Shown: positions 32,000-43,189 of the stretch, piece after piece
Numbering within the stretch: the stretch's first letter is position 1
Layout: every line of letters begins with the position of its first letter
DNA from: Bemisia tabaci
Taxonomy: Eukaryota; Arthropoda; Insecta; Hemiptera; Aleyrodidae
Reading direction: 5' to 3'
NCBI RefSeq assembly: GCF_918797505.1
Contig: NC_092802.1
Coordinates: 18,435,883 to 18,499,882 of the forward strand
Length of the DNA: 64,000 bases
Program-made: the position numbers and the translations under genes
The notes under the pieces: generated by a model
The model's database searches: none
Seen by the model: the letters and a program-made list of their open reading frames with translations, nothing else
Told to the model about the DNA's origin: nothing

Positions 32000-33355
32000 A
32001 AGGACAGGAACATCACAAGGCAAATAGTATGATCAAAATATTGTATGCGACAACGATAAATCTGCACGATGACTCTCTTTGACTCAAGAAAATCTAAAGA
32101 TTCCCCCACATTCTTGTTATGAAATGGCACAGATTAATTCTAGTGGAAGTTATCAATCAAATGAAATGAAATTCGGTATCCCGCGGCAAGTTTATGCTTT
32201 TGCAAGGACGTCTCTTTTTGGCCACACTATTAACCTATAGACCTCTGCCCACAGTCCATGTGTCAAACATAAAAAAAAAAACGAAACAAAGAAACGGCAT
32301 TCCATCATACATGTCCATAGCCTCGATGAAGGAACATAACTTCATTCCAAGTTTTCAAAATCGATTCAAACAATCCAAATTTTTATGAAAATATGACTAA
32401 AATTTTTTCCAAGTTATTACTATTTTGGGGGCGTAATCAGAAGAAATATTCCTGAATTTTAAGAGCGAAAGGCTGAACATTTTTTTTAGCGAAACTACAA
32501 TTTACGAGGGAAAATTCTGCAATGCTGAAATGTAGTTACATGATCTCGTCTCGAAAATTGCGAATATGCTGAATCAGATACTAGGACGCTAACGCCCACA
32601 GACCGCATAGGGGGATACAGACAGATACCTCAGATGGGCGGGGAGTCAGGGGGTCCTAGGGGCCTCTTTTCGCATGTTTTTTGAATTTTTGAAGCATATT
32701 TTAGTTAAGTTAGCGCATTTATAGTTAAAGTCAATTTCACCATGAATTATTACAAAATGTAGGATTCTTTCCTTCTTTTTTCCCTCTCTTTTTCTTCCTC
32801 CTTCTTTAACCCCCCCCCCCTTCCCCACCCCCTGGATCCGACTATGCCTGACCGTCTTGCGGTCTTAATTACCATCTGAAGCGCTGCGTACCTACCTTAA
32901 GTGATAAGTTACGAGTTATTTCTATAGTTTTATAAGATAAGAGTGAGATTCATAAATATAGTATTTCATATATTCGTAGTGTCAACTTATTATTACGTTT
33001 TCGTACTCTTTAAACTTAAACCATCCAATCCCAATTGGCTGAACCGCCGATGATATTTTCCAAAATTGTACTTATATGAAACGCTTCGATGGCTTCCAGT
33101 TCGAGCCACGTGGGAGAGCGGGGCCCGCAGTAAGCGACCTATTTCGAGGCGGAGGCTGCCTGAGAAAATATTAATCACTCGTTTTTCTTCTTATCCCTCC
33201 TTTTTCGTCTTGTTCCTTCTTTCCGCCGAACCGGACTCGCAGGAACGTGGCAATGGATGGCGGTCAGCAGGGTCTATCGCAAGGGTGCCGAGTCATTCCG
33301 AAAATCACGCAAAAATGAACGTTCCTGTGGAAGAAGTGAGTCGCTTTAAGCGAAC
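32000..33355. other. No recognised gene; C-run and small GC patch
   Basis: 32810-32832 is a C-rich run after a CT-rich tract. 33080-33180 is moderately CpG-rich. Frames of up to 117 codons carry no known domain. Confidence 0.4.
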
Positions 33356-33360
33356 GATAC

Positions 33361-33989
33361 AATGGATCGTATTCAATAGTGGTTCGATGTATCGTTTGGT
33401 TCAAAACAGTAGAACATAACCTCAAACAAAAATTCTAGGATTTAAGTTGGAAAAACTGATAATGGGAAAATTCCTAACAATTTCACTATTCATTGCCGTA
33501 TGGAACTCATAAGAATACAAAATCTATCACAAAAAAAACTCGCTCCCACAGATTACTCAGTTAACTTTTGAGGCTATGTTTACACGTTGAACCCAGAGAC
33601 AAGAGACCCTCCACTAGTATCTTGGCCATGGTGGAAGCTTTTACTTTCGAAACTTCAGCATTCTACTGTTGACTTACCTACATGGTTGATGTTCAACAAC
33701 GTGTTGGCAGTTTCGTTTTGCAAACAAGCCGAAAATGGCCGACGTTTGGGAAAGTTGTTTGGCTCATGACGTCATCCGAAGCTCATCATCGACCATGTAG
33801 GTAAGTCAACAGCCGAAACTAGGGTGATGACTGTTGCTCCCTAATAATTGTCCATAAGGAATTGTTGAGACCCCGAAAGTAAAAGCTTCCACCTGTCGCT
33901 AGGAGGCCAGTGGAGGGTCTCTTGTCTCTGGTTGAACCAATCGAAATTGATACAATCTCGCACTTGTTTGATGTATCGAATACAATCGA
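33361..33989. mobile_element. Family K element split by a hAT MITE
   Basis: The ends GGATCGTATTCAATAGTGG and GATGTATCGAATACAATCG and the body (GGTTCAAAACAGTAGAACAT) match the intact copy at 14130-14428. The insertion at 33594-33930 accounts for the extra length. Confidence 0.85.
33594..33930. mobile_element. hAT-type MITE, 337 bp, perfect 8-bp TSD and empty site elsewhere
   Basis: Terminal inverted repeats begin CAGAGACAAGAGACCCTCCA on both ends (22 bp perfect). GTTGAACC is duplicated at 33586-33593 and 33931-33938 and occurs once at the paralogous empty site 14370-14377. The interior mirrors GGAAGCTTTTACTTTCG and TTGACTTACCTACATGG. No protein is encoded, so it needs a hAT transposase from elsewhere. 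Confidence 0.95.
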
Positions 33990-34127
33990 CCGCGTCTAAA
34001 AAACACGATTGCGGAAAGCGTAAAACGCGGCTCATTGTCAATTTTTCATTAATATGACGTCATTTTTTTAAAGGCGTGACTGACTTTTGATCAGATCCCT
34101 CACGTCTCTTTCTGATTTGAGGAAGAG

Positions 34128-34346
34128 CAACACATGAGCCACGATTGTTGCCAATTATCCTTTGATAGAGTGGAAATTTGGGGGGAAATTATGAGTGTTT
34201 TTATTTCATGTTTTGTTTCAGAGAATTTCTTTCGCACTTTATCTCAAAGTAACTGTGTATTCTAAGCAAAAGACTCAAAATTTCCGTCAAAATAAATCTT
34301 TCATCGGCAGAAATTTGGCAGCATTCAAATTTTCACACGACGTACG
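34128..34346 (+). mobile_element. Diverged family A copy
   Basis: ACACATGAGCCACGATTGTT near the left and AGAAATTTGGCAGCATTCAA near the right follow the family A layout. The CTGCCGTGC termini are unrecognisable. Old copy. Confidence 0.5.
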
Positions 34347-34549
34347 TGTCAAACCAACAACAAACACATTTTGACGTTAGAAGTAGGGAGAAGAAGGTAC
34401 CAACATTTGCACAAGATAGCAACAGATACCTATAATTGACATGATTATGTGAATTTACCATAATCTCCATCAGGTCATTTCTAAACCCTACTTTTTGTGG
34501 AATTATATTTTACACCAACCGATTGCGCTGAACGCATGGGTCGTAAGAC

Positions 34550-34927
34550 GAGATGTTGGGGGTTTTTTTTAGCCAACGTGCATAAAAACTTCAGCTTAAA
34601 GCTGAAATCTCATAGAGAGGGAGAAGGCTCACACATAAGCCCAATTTTCCCTCAAAGACGGTTTGGTGGGTTTGATCTTGGTTTTCACGACCTCTCGAGC
34701 TTGGTGGCAGGAAATTCAGGAGGCTGCACTGCACTGAGAATTGGCCCAACAAGGCCGAAACGCGTCTGCAGTTGCCTTCCTGGATGGACGTAACTAGTGT
34801 TGCTCCAAAAATCATATCTCTTTGAGGGAAAATTGTGCCTCATGTGTGAGCTTTTTCCCTCTCTATCGGATTTCAGCTTTAAGCTGAACTTTTTACGCGC
34901 GTTGGCTAAAAAAACTCCAACATCTCA
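34550..34927. mobile_element. Foldback element with ~110-bp arms
   Basis: The left arm 34550-34662 and right arm 34817-34927 share GAGATGTTGG, TTTTAGCCAACG, TCAGCTTAAAGCTGAA, TAGAGAGGGA, GCTCACACAT and TTTCCCTCAAAGA in mirror order. The ~155-bp centre is unpaired. Ends are not fixed exactly. Confidence 0.8.
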
Positions 34928-35025
34928 ATTATATTTTGGCTCCAACGTTTGCAAGAATTTCACCCTCTATCCGTCTGGTGAGTCCCGATGTTGTTCCGAA
35001 ATAGTATGATCGCGTCAAAACAAAA

Positions 35026-35591
35026 CTGCCGTGATAGCGAAGAGAGCCCTAAGAGCATGGAAGTTCTGAGAAAACGGGCTCAGAAGCTTCTGACCGGAAC
35101 GTTTTATTGAAAGAAGCCTCCATTTTTTGTCAAATTGCCACTAATCGTCTGGAAGACTCCTAGAAATCGTTTGAATGATTAAAAATCGACTGATTTTATT
35201 TCCATTACATAAAAAAGGTATTTTTCATTTTCATGCTAGGTTATTCTTAGGAGGCAAGATAGCCGAAAGTGCTATCTTCTGCATGCATTCGTGGTTGCGT
35301 TTTGGACGCCCAAAAAACACATTTTCAGGTTAGAAATTGGCAGAAGAGGGCGGCACTTTACTGGAAAGCACTGTTTTCATTGGCTCTTATGCACCTGCGG
35401 CTGTCTTGAAAAAAACTATGTCATTTTTTGTGCACTTACGGCTTTCTCATACGTCTTGTTTTCATTAAATTAGGATGAATTTTGCAGTTTTAGCTGTCTC
35501 AGTAATTTCATCTAAAAGAGTTCAGACGAATTTTGAAGAAAACTCGATTCCGAAAATTTTGCACTTGCGGCTCTCTTCGCTATCACGGCAG
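35026..35591. mobile_element. Element with 23-bp perfect ends, 566 bp
   Basis: Both ends carry CTGCCGTGATAGCGAAGAGA followed by GCC. AAAA lies on each outer side. The interior repeats a GCACTTGCGGCTCTCTTCG-like motif near 35389, 35430 and 35564. A scrap of the end (GGCTCTCTTCGCTAATACG) is at about 39170. No domain is encoded. The CTGCCGTG start resembles family A but the rest differs. Confidence 0.75.
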
Positions 35592-35889
35592 AAAATACGA
35601 AACTGATAAGATCCACCCATTTTGGTTCGACCGATCATCAACGAAAATACGCCTCCTGTAAAGGCACTCTATGTTGACCTACACCCCGGTGGCTCGTAAC
35701 GCGAGCTCAACAAGGGGTTCGGGGTCGGTTTGGCGGCGTGGGCGGTGGCGGTGTCCGGTAAGCGGTGAGCGGTGCAAATCGATGTGGTCCGAACTCGCAT
35801 CGTTTATTTCAATCAATGCCACGTTTCATTTTATTTAGCCCGTCCGCTTCATCCACACTCCCCGCGTTGCCGACCAACAGCCGCAATCT
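35592..35889. other. Short GC-rich segment, no gene seen
   Basis: 35690-35790 contains GGCGGCGTGGGCGGTGGCGG. It is too short and low in complexity to interpret. Confidence 0.3.
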
Positions 35890-36950
35890 CTCTCAGCTAA
35901 CAGTGAAACCCCGACGTTCCCAGTCCGAAACACCCTGCCGTCCTAAGGAAGAAGGCCGTATGACCCTTCAAACGTTGCCAAATTCCCTGTCAGCAAATAT
36001 CTATTCATTAAAAAATTCATGCAATTTTTCCTTAAAATTTTCAGAAATTTCAGATCGAATTACAAACAAAATTCTCGCAGCTAACAGTGAAACCCCGACG
36101 TTTCGAGTCCAAAATATCCTGCCGTCCCAAGGAAGAAGGCCGTATGAGCATTCAGACGTTGCAAAATTTCCTCTCAAAAAACATCTATTCTTAAAGAAAT
36201 TCATGCAATTTTTCCTTAAAATTTTAAGAAATTTCAGATCAAATTACAAACAAAATTCTCGCAGCTTACAGTGAAACCCCGACGTTTCGAGTCCAAAATA
36301 TCCTGCCGTCCTAAGGAAGAAGGCCGTATGACCCTTCAAACGTTGCCAAATTCCCTGTCAGCAAATATCTATTCTTTAAGAAATTCATGCAATTTTTCCT
36401 TAAAATTTTAAGAAATTTCAGATCAAATTACAAACAAAATTCTCGCAGCTTACAGTGAAACCCCGACGTTCCGAGTCCGAAGTACCCTGCCGTCCTAGAG
36501 AAGAAAGGTCATATGAGCCTTCAGACGTTGCCAAATTTCCTCTCAGAAAATATCTATTCTTTAAGAAATTCATGCAATTTTTCCTTAAAATTTTCAGAAA
36601 TTTCAGATCAAATTACAAACCAAATTCACTGAAAATCGTACGTAACCGAAGTACTCTGCCGTCCTGAGGAAGAAAGACCGTATGAGCCTTCAGACGTTGC
36701 CAAATTTCCTCTCAAAAAACATCTATTCTTTAAAAAATTCATGCAGTTTTTCCTTAAAATTTTCAGAAATTTCCGATCGAATTACAAACAAAATTATCTG
36801 AAAATCGTAAGTAACCGAAGTACTCTGCCGTCCTAAGGAAGAAGGCCGTATGAGCCTTCAGACGTTGCCAAATTTCCTCTCAGAAAATATCTATTCTTTA
36901 AGAAATTCATGCAATTTTTCCTTAAAATTTTCAGAAATAACTTCAGTGTA
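35890..36950. repeat. Tandem array derived from one half of family A
   Basis: CTGCCGTCCTAAGGAAGAAG-like starts occur at 35935, 36119, 36303, 36487, 36656 and 36825. That gives periods of 184, 184, 184, 169 and 169 bp. Each unit keeps only the left half of family A, then adds a CAGTGAAACCCCGACGTT segment that the later two units lack. A transposon half has become a short satellite. Confidence 0.9.
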
Positions 36951-36954
36951 AATA

Positions 36955-37670
36955 TCAGTGTTGGTTTCGTACCTAAAATCGGAAATTCCCGACTCTCGTA
37001 GAACCTCGATATTTTGTGACCATCAGAGGCTATATTCATTTATTATATCACATTGTAAGTGAATAAACATACATTAATTAACTATCACAATGCCTTGGCT
37101 GTGCTATCTCAATATAATAATAATTGGTATTGCTATTTTTTCATTTCGAAACTTGATCTGTCATCTTACCTGGACGACCGCCTAAGAGATGGGCACATAG
37201 CTGGCTGTTTTCTCTTGAGGATGATTGAAGATTTTATGCTGTTTTAATAGATTTGACGAGTCCTTTATTTTTAGTGATTTTTAGATTTTTAATATTTATA
37301 TAGTTTCTTGTGCTCGACACTGGATGGCCTGACTAACAGGTCTAAGCCCTAGTCGTTAATGGAAGAAGAGGAAGAAGATTACTATTTTTACAACCATGTT
37401 CAAAAATATTCATTTCTTGGCCGATTGTGCTAGCCGAAGAGAGCGTTGTAAAAATTTCATAAACTCGGCATCGTTGCGAAAGGATCCCGCGGTTGGATTG
37501 ATTGATTCATTAGTCAATGACGTAGTCGATTTGGTTCCTTTTCAACCGACGCATCCCTTCACGAAACAAGTCTTCGGCCCTTCAACCCTGCCCGCCTTGG
37601 AGTTCTCGGCCAGCTGCTCCTTGGAAAATGTTCGACTTTTAATCCCTCTTACCCGCTCGTATGGAACTCA
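36955..37670. other. No clear gene; possible retrotransposon 3-prime end
   Basis: 37210-37380 has an AT-rich stretch, then CTAAGCCCTAGTCG and a (GAAGAA)-type tail, which looks like a non-LTR element 3-prime end. The 98-codon frame at 37396-37692 has no domain I recognise. Confidence 0.3.
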
Positions 37671-37672
37671 TT

Positions 37673-37835
37673 CAGTGGCGAGGCGTGAATGATCGATTAT
37701 CGATCTTTCCCTATTTGAGCTATGGTAAAGAATCGATTATTAGGGTATTCACTGCGAACACCGTAATAATCGCTCCTTTTCCATAGATTTAAATGGTAGA
37801 ACAATCGATATATCTCGAAGCACGCTACGCCACTG
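37673..37835. mobile_element. Family B hAT-type MITE
   Basis: 163 bp with ends CAGTGGCGAGGCGTGAATGA and GCACGCTACGCCACTG. The TTCACTGCGAACACCG hairpin is in the centre. Flanks AACTCATT and GACTCGTG match only partly, so the TSD is decayed or the original site is altered. Confidence 0.85.
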
Positions 37836-37854
37836 GACTCGTGCATCCTTACGC

Positions 37855-38181
37855 TAGGGATGGCAATTTTTAATCGATTTTTTGCGCCGAAAAGTCGATT
37901 CAATCGAGTCGATTTTTCAAGGTCGATTAAAAATCGGAATCAATTTTTCGAGCCAAAATCAAATTATTGAAAAAAAATCCGGAATTTCTGCCGTTGATGT
38001 GTTACGTGAGGCCTAAGTTCTGTGCAACCCGAGTTTCATTTCAAGTTCAATTTTAGTGGTAGTTATGTTTTTAGCGCCGAACTTGGATTTTTAAGTGCTT
38101 TAAAATTGATTTTGTCTGAAATTGATTTTTCCATTCGATTTTAAAATCATATCGATTTATTCGAGAAACTCGCCATCCCTA
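37855..38181. mobile_element. hAT-like MITE with TAGGGATGGC ends
   Basis: 327 bp. The left end is TAGGGATGGCAATTTTTAAT and the right end is CGCCATCCCTA. Flanks CCTTACGC and CCTTGCGA agree at 6 of 8 positions. The interior is rich in ATCGATTT and AAAATCG. It lies 19 bp after the B copy. Confidence 0.75.
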
Positions 38182-38264
38182 CCTTGCGAAATCGTTAAGA
38201 TCATACTCCTTAAAACCGGTAATATTTTGCATGCATTTCTTTTATTTATCCGTCTGTATAAATT

Positions 38265-39152
38265 GGACGTATTTCTATCAAACAGACCTATGTGGAGGTG
38301 AGAAATATGGGGTGTGCTCGTTAGTTCTCTTGCGGTAAGAGTGAATGAGAGTAATAAAGCGCCAGTGACGTCAGTGGCAATGATCGAACTGTGGCGCGAT
38401 AGGGAGATCGTCGTTGGGGCGCTTTAACTCATGAGCCCTGTCCACGACGCTCTCGTCCCATGCCCGCGGCTCATGAATCCCGCATTCAGTTGGCACATAG
38501 TTCTGTTTGCTGAATTTAAAATCCCGCTTTCCCAATGGAGATGTTGCATGTGTGAGGAATTTGCGATTTAACTGTTGATTCTTATGTAAAAGTTCGCCAG
38601 AATCACGATGTGGCCAATGGTTTTCTCTGACATTAACTCCCAAGCTCAATGAAAGCTCTCAAGTTGAGGCCAAAATGGAGGGGATATCCCAAGCAATTCT
38701 GAGAGTCTACCTCTACATCAAAACAAACTCTCTATGCAAAGATAGGGAGCAAATACATTCACAGGACTGCCACTTTATTTGGGGACACTAAAACTGAAGA
38801 CACGGAATCACTGCTAATGTATTTATTTGCTCCCTATATTTGCATGGAGAGTTTGTCTTGATGTAGAGGCGGACTCTCAGGATAGCGTGGGATATCCCCT
38901 GCATTTTGACCTCAACTTGAGAGCTTTTTTTGATGAGCTTGGGAGATGATTTCAGAGAAAACCAGTGGCACCATCGTGATTCTCGCAAACTTTTACATAG
39001 AAATCAACAGTCAAATTGTAAATTCCTCACACATGCAACATCTCCATTCTTCAAAAGGAATCACGCCCACTTTTACATTGTTTCTTATGCAGCTTTCCAG
39101 AACACACCTCATGTTTCACCTGCACATAGTTCTGTTTGATAGAAATACGTCC
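38265..39152. mobile_element. Family H element split by a G foldback
   Basis: GGACGTATTTCTATCAAACA and CTATGTGGAGGTGAGAAATA start it; AACTATGTGC-type and AGAAATACGTCC sequences end it. AATT flanks both sides (38261-38264, 39153-39156). The interior includes AAGCGCCAGTGACGTCAG and CATGCCCGCGGCTCATGA. The G insertion at 38534-39049 is absent from the sister copy at 43755-44123. Confidence 0.85.
38534..39049. mobile_element. Family G foldback, full length, with empty-site support
   Basis: About 516 bp with ~210-bp arms: GGAGATGTTGCATGTGTGAG, TCTCAAGTTGAGGCCAAAAT and GATATCCCAAGC-like blocks are mirrored. The sister H copy reads TTTTCCAATTCTTC where this copy has ...CCAAT-G-ATTCTTC, which implies a 2-bp AT duplication and element ends at GGAGATG/CATCTCC. 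Confidence 0.9.
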
Positions 39153-39154
39153 AA

Positions 39155-40194
39155 TTTTTGGACTTACGGCTCTCTTCGCTAATACGCTCAGACCCGTTCG
39201 GAAACCAGAGCACCCTCCGAATCCATTCCGCCGGGCCACAGCGAGTGACCAATCAAAATTTCGACCGCTTACAGCGACCCAGCCTCGCACGGAGGCTGAT
39301 AGAGAGAACACGCCAAGCCCCATAGCGCCACTCCCCTGCAATAAAACGTAACTGCATTTTCCCGTGAGCCTGGAAAACCCGGAGTGGTACGGACAATGGG
39401 GTTTACATCAAAGTGCAGATACGCCCTCATGATGATAGTTCGATCCTCCCGTCATTACCAAAACAATCCACTTTAGCTCAAAGCTTCATCGTAACTGCAT
39501 TCGGGCACAGAACAGAACAGATAGGTAAACTGCGCCAGTCTGCTAAGCAGCGAACATGAAACTCATTATCATACGGCGTCAACGGAGGGGATGGGGAGGG
39601 GGTGAGTGGGGGAGGGGAAGCGCGAGGGGAAGGGGGGTATTTTCGGGAGGGATAGGGGTGTGGGATAGTGCGAGCAGATATCAATTCGGGCACGAATCAG
39701 AATATTGTTGCCAGGGTCGGATATGGTGTTGTCGGGTTGGCACTGTAGGAAAGGGCGTGAATATTCCCCCGGTAAAATATGAGGGACTCCGGGAATTTTG
39801 TAATTTTTCCGGCAATAAGCGGTGGTCGAATTCAGGTTTGAATGATGACTCGTGGGGGCTCGAAGTTCTGGGAAATTAAATTATGACGATGAGGAAGCAA
39901 ATGAGGAGTATACAGTGTCATCAGGTCAAGATTGATGTCTCGCGATCTGTCGTCAAAGCGAGGTGAAGCATTGATGCACATTACTGTGCCAATTCTGAAA
40001 CCATTTTCAGGGAGATTTTCGACAGGCTCTGTGCATATCCAAGAACTTTTGCAAGAACCTTTAGTTTTTCACGATACTCTGGGACGTTACACGTCAATTA
40101 CTCTCGAAAAGGAAAATTTTAATTGGAAACAAAGTTGTAATATCACGTATTGGCGGTCTTGGAATATTTTCTGGGGGTTTAACCTCACTCACCG
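39155..40194. other. No recognised gene; GA-rich GC patch
   Basis: 39585-39660 is a G-rich stretch (GGAGGGGATGGGGAGGGGG). A fragment of the 35026-type end lies at about 39168. Nothing else is recognised. Confidence 0.35.
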
Positions 40195-40397
40195 TATTTA
40201 ACACGTATTTAACTTAGTTTTTGCATACAATTCACTCACTTTTGCGAGAGAACGCTCATTTATGAATATTTTCGGCCATCTTGGTTTGATATTGGAACCT
40301 GGAGATTAGGAGTGCCATTTTTTGTGTTAGGAGGCTGGCTGCCCCTCTGGGCCCTGAGTGCTTTATTTCGACGTGTTCGTACTCTCCCTATACAGGT
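40195..40397. mobile_element. Family I element, right part
   Basis: TTGCGAGAGAACGCTCATTT, CGGCCATCTTGGTTTGATAT, GGCTGGCTGCCCCTCTGGGC and TACTCTCCCTATACAGG match the family I body and edge. The left arm is missing. The AGTTCCGG satellite begins soon after. Confidence 0.7.
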
Positions 40398-40471
40398 TTC
40401 CGAATTTTGATAGTGCTTTTGGTATTGATTATCCTAATGAAAACCGGAAACGCGATGATAAAATCCAGTGC

Positions 40472-41335
40472 TCCTATTCCATGTCCATCAAAGTTCCGGG
40501 ATTCGGAAATTTTTTGTTCCAGTTTCTCCCACTCCATGACCGCCAAATGTTCCGGGATTCTTTTCAGATTTTTTCGAAAGTTCAAAGAAAGTTCCAGAAA
40601 ATGCGAAAGATCCGGAACATTCCGGGAATTTCAAAACGTCCGAGAAAAATTTAGGCAAATCCCAAAAGTTCCGGAATTTTTCAACTAGTTCCGGTAAATG
40701 GGATCACTGAGAGATACCTGCATACTTGCAAAAGTTCCGGGATTCTCCTCAGATTTTTTCGAAAGTTCCAGTAAATGCGAAAAATCACATTTTGGGAATT
40801 TCAAAAGTTCCGGAAAAAATCCTGGAAAATCTCAAAAGTTCTAAAATTTGCGACTAGTTCCGGGAAATGGGATCACCGAGAGATACTTGCAAAAGTTCCG
40901 GGATTTTCTTCAGATTTTTTCGAACGTTCCGGTAAATGCAAAAGATCCGGAACATTTCAAAAATTTCAAAAGTTCCGGGATTTCTTTTGGATTTTTTCAA
41001 TAGTTCCGAGAAAGTTCCGGAAAACGCAAAAGATCCGGAACGTTTTGGGAATTTCAAAACGTCCGAGAAAAATTCAGGAAAATCCCAAAAGCTTCGGAAT
41101 TTGCAACTAGTTCCGGGAAATGGGATCACTGAGAGATACTTGCATACTTGCAAAAGTTCCGGGATTCTCTTCAGATATTTTCGAAAGTTACGGTAAATGC
41201 GAATGATCCGGAACATTTCGAGAAATTCATAACGCCTGGGAATAATTCAGGAAAATCCCAAAAGTTCCGGAATACGCGACTAGTTCCGGGATATGGGATC
41301 ACCGAGAGATACTTGCATGCATATTTGCACTGATA
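40472..41335. repeat. AGTTCCGG satellite-like array
   Basis: TAGTTCCGG(G/T)AAATGGGATCAC-type blocks begin near 40685, 40855, 41108 and 41281. Spacings are 170, 253 and 173 bp. Inside each unit, AAAGTTCCGG recurs every 20-40 bp. The opening (TTCCATGTCCATCAAAGTTC) equals that at 56805. Overlapping frames of 86-120 codons are by-products. Confidence 0.85.
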
Positions 41336-41339
41336 AAAT

Positions 41340-41738
41340 CTCTCAAGCCGCAAGACTTGGCAGCGCCGCATCGGAGCAGTGCGGCCGGGACCCGGGCGGC
41401 GTTCACACCAGGTGTAACTCATTGATAAAATGCACGGCTCATTCATTGATTGATTTATTAGTTTTGCGCGGGCTCCCGGGTTCCTTGCGTGCCAAATTCG
41501 GTTCTGACCGCTAATCAGGAGCCCCGGCCGGACATCGGAACATTGATTAATGCTCCGTTTTTGAGCCCCGCGGGACCTGCTCCGGAGGAACCGCAACTCC
41601 TGACTCCGGAACGGGGGCCCCGCTGTTGTCAGGAACGGCCGAGCTTCCACGGAACGTTCCGAAACCGCCGATACGTGATAGTACTACTTTGTTCTGACGA
41701 TTCTCAGGGCTTAGAAAAGGTCGAGTGTTTTCCAAGGA
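41340..41738. promoter_or_regulatory. CpG-rich patch, uncertain role
   Basis: 41350-41660 has CpG-rich text such as GAGCAGTGCGGCCGGGACCC. The frame 41489-41908 (139 codons) is open across it but runs into a transposon and shows no domain. A promoter or exon is possible but unsupported. Confidence 0.2.
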
Positions 41739-42268
41739 ACAGGCTGAGAGTGGTTTACGCAAAAGTAAGAGAGCCTAATGGGTCAGTTAAACCAGCACTG
41801 AAAAAAATTCTCGGCGTTTTTACGAAGGTCCGTTGGTACCTTTACCATCTCACTTTTTTTTACCAATTATTGGTAATTTTACCAAGACAGACTGGTAAAC
41901 TTACCTAAAAACCGGTATTTTTACTGTTTTTTTTCATGTAAGAATACCACTTTAATTGGTAATCAATTCCCGGTAACTTGGCCATTTTATCTCGGTAATT
42001 CTACCACAGTCGATAAAAAATATTGGCGTTTTTACCAAGGTCCAATAAAATTACCGAGAAAGTTCAATTATTTTACCGAGATTTCTCTGTAAAATTACCA
42101 ATTCAATGAATGGTAATTTTACCAAGAAAAAACTGGGATCAAATAGAACCCTGAATTTTTGGTCATTTTACCCTTTTCTTAGTGAATACACCGTGATTTT
42201 TTTTTCCATGACAGGCTGAGAGCGGGTTACGCAAAAGTTAGAGAGCCAAATGGATCATTTGAATCAGT
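41739..42268. repeat. 57-bp direct repeats immediately flanking an F element
   Basis: ACAGGCTGAGAG(T/C)GG followed by TTACGCAAAAGT(A/T)AGAGAGCC lies directly left (41739-41795) and directly right (42211-42268) of the element. It parallels the long flanking repeats around the E element at 15.56 kb. Confidence 0.75.
41796..42210. mobile_element. Family F element, 415 bp
   Basis: It starts CACTGAAAAAAATTCTCGGC and carries many GGTAATTTTACC and TTTTACCAAG motifs in both orientations. A second 415-bp copy is at 45458-45872 with very high similarity, so the family moved recently. No reading frame of note. Confidence 0.85.
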
Positions 42269-42516
42269 GAGAACGAAAACACACCAACTCGAAAAAATGA
42301 AAATAATCAAGACACACGAAACTGCACAATAGGCGAAGAAGTTAATCTAAGAAAAAGATTTTTGGTGCCGAAAGACAAGTACTAAAAGACGCTCTTTAAA
42401 GATCCAATTTGTAACAGATGCGCTAACTTCAATTACCTTCAGGGAAATTGACTGTCTTCAATGAAAATTGAGCATTTTCGAGGTACCGAGTTGGTGTGAT
42501 TTCGTTCTCCTTGTTT

Positions 42517-43185
42517 CAGTTGTGCTGGTCACAGAATATTGTGTTTCGATGCTCGATTCTTGTAGATTAGCTAAGTATAATAAGTTCTATCCAAACAGCA
42601 ACAATCTACGTTCAATATTAACCGAGATATCGCCCGTTTGAAAAGTCGGGTTTTTGACGTCATCCACCGCGGTGGTGATCACCCTTGGTTTCTTCCCTTT
42701 TGCTTTTACCCAAGTTTCACGTTGAGTAACTAGTGCAAATGTGCGTAACACCGACTGAGCTCTAAGTCTTGTAGGCGCTAGTATGTGTTTTACGTCAACT
42801 GACCGCTGCACTGCTTTTGACGCAATGCGAGAAGTATTCATGCGGTCTTGTAGGCGCTAATATGTGGTTCCCTCCGACAGCACTGTTTGGCGCAATGCGT
42901 GTAGTATTTCCACAGTCTCGCAGGCGCAAATATCATTCATCCGAGTTTCACGTTGAGTAACGCACATTTGCAATGGTTGTTTAACATGAAACTCGGATGA
43001 AAGCAAGGAGGAAGAAACCAAGGGTGTCACCACCGCAGTGGATGACGTCAAAAACTCGACTTTTCAAAGGGCCAAATCTCAGTTAATATTGGACGTAGAA
43101 AGTTGATGTTTGGACAGATTTTATTATTTAAAACTGGTCTACAAGAATCAAGTATCAAAAAACGATTCTAAGACCAGCACAGCTG
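42517..43185. mobile_element. Foldback with internal 70-79-bp tandem repeats
   Basis: The ends are CAGTTGTGCTGGTC and the complement of GACCAGCACAGCTG. The arms mirror ATTCTTGTAGA, AAAGTCG, TTTTTGACGTCATCCAC and AACCAAGGGT. In the centre, GTCTTGTAGGCGCTA starts at 42766 and 42845, with a variant at 42915. No TSD was recognised. No protein. Confidence 0.8.
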
Positions 43186-43189
43186 ACCC

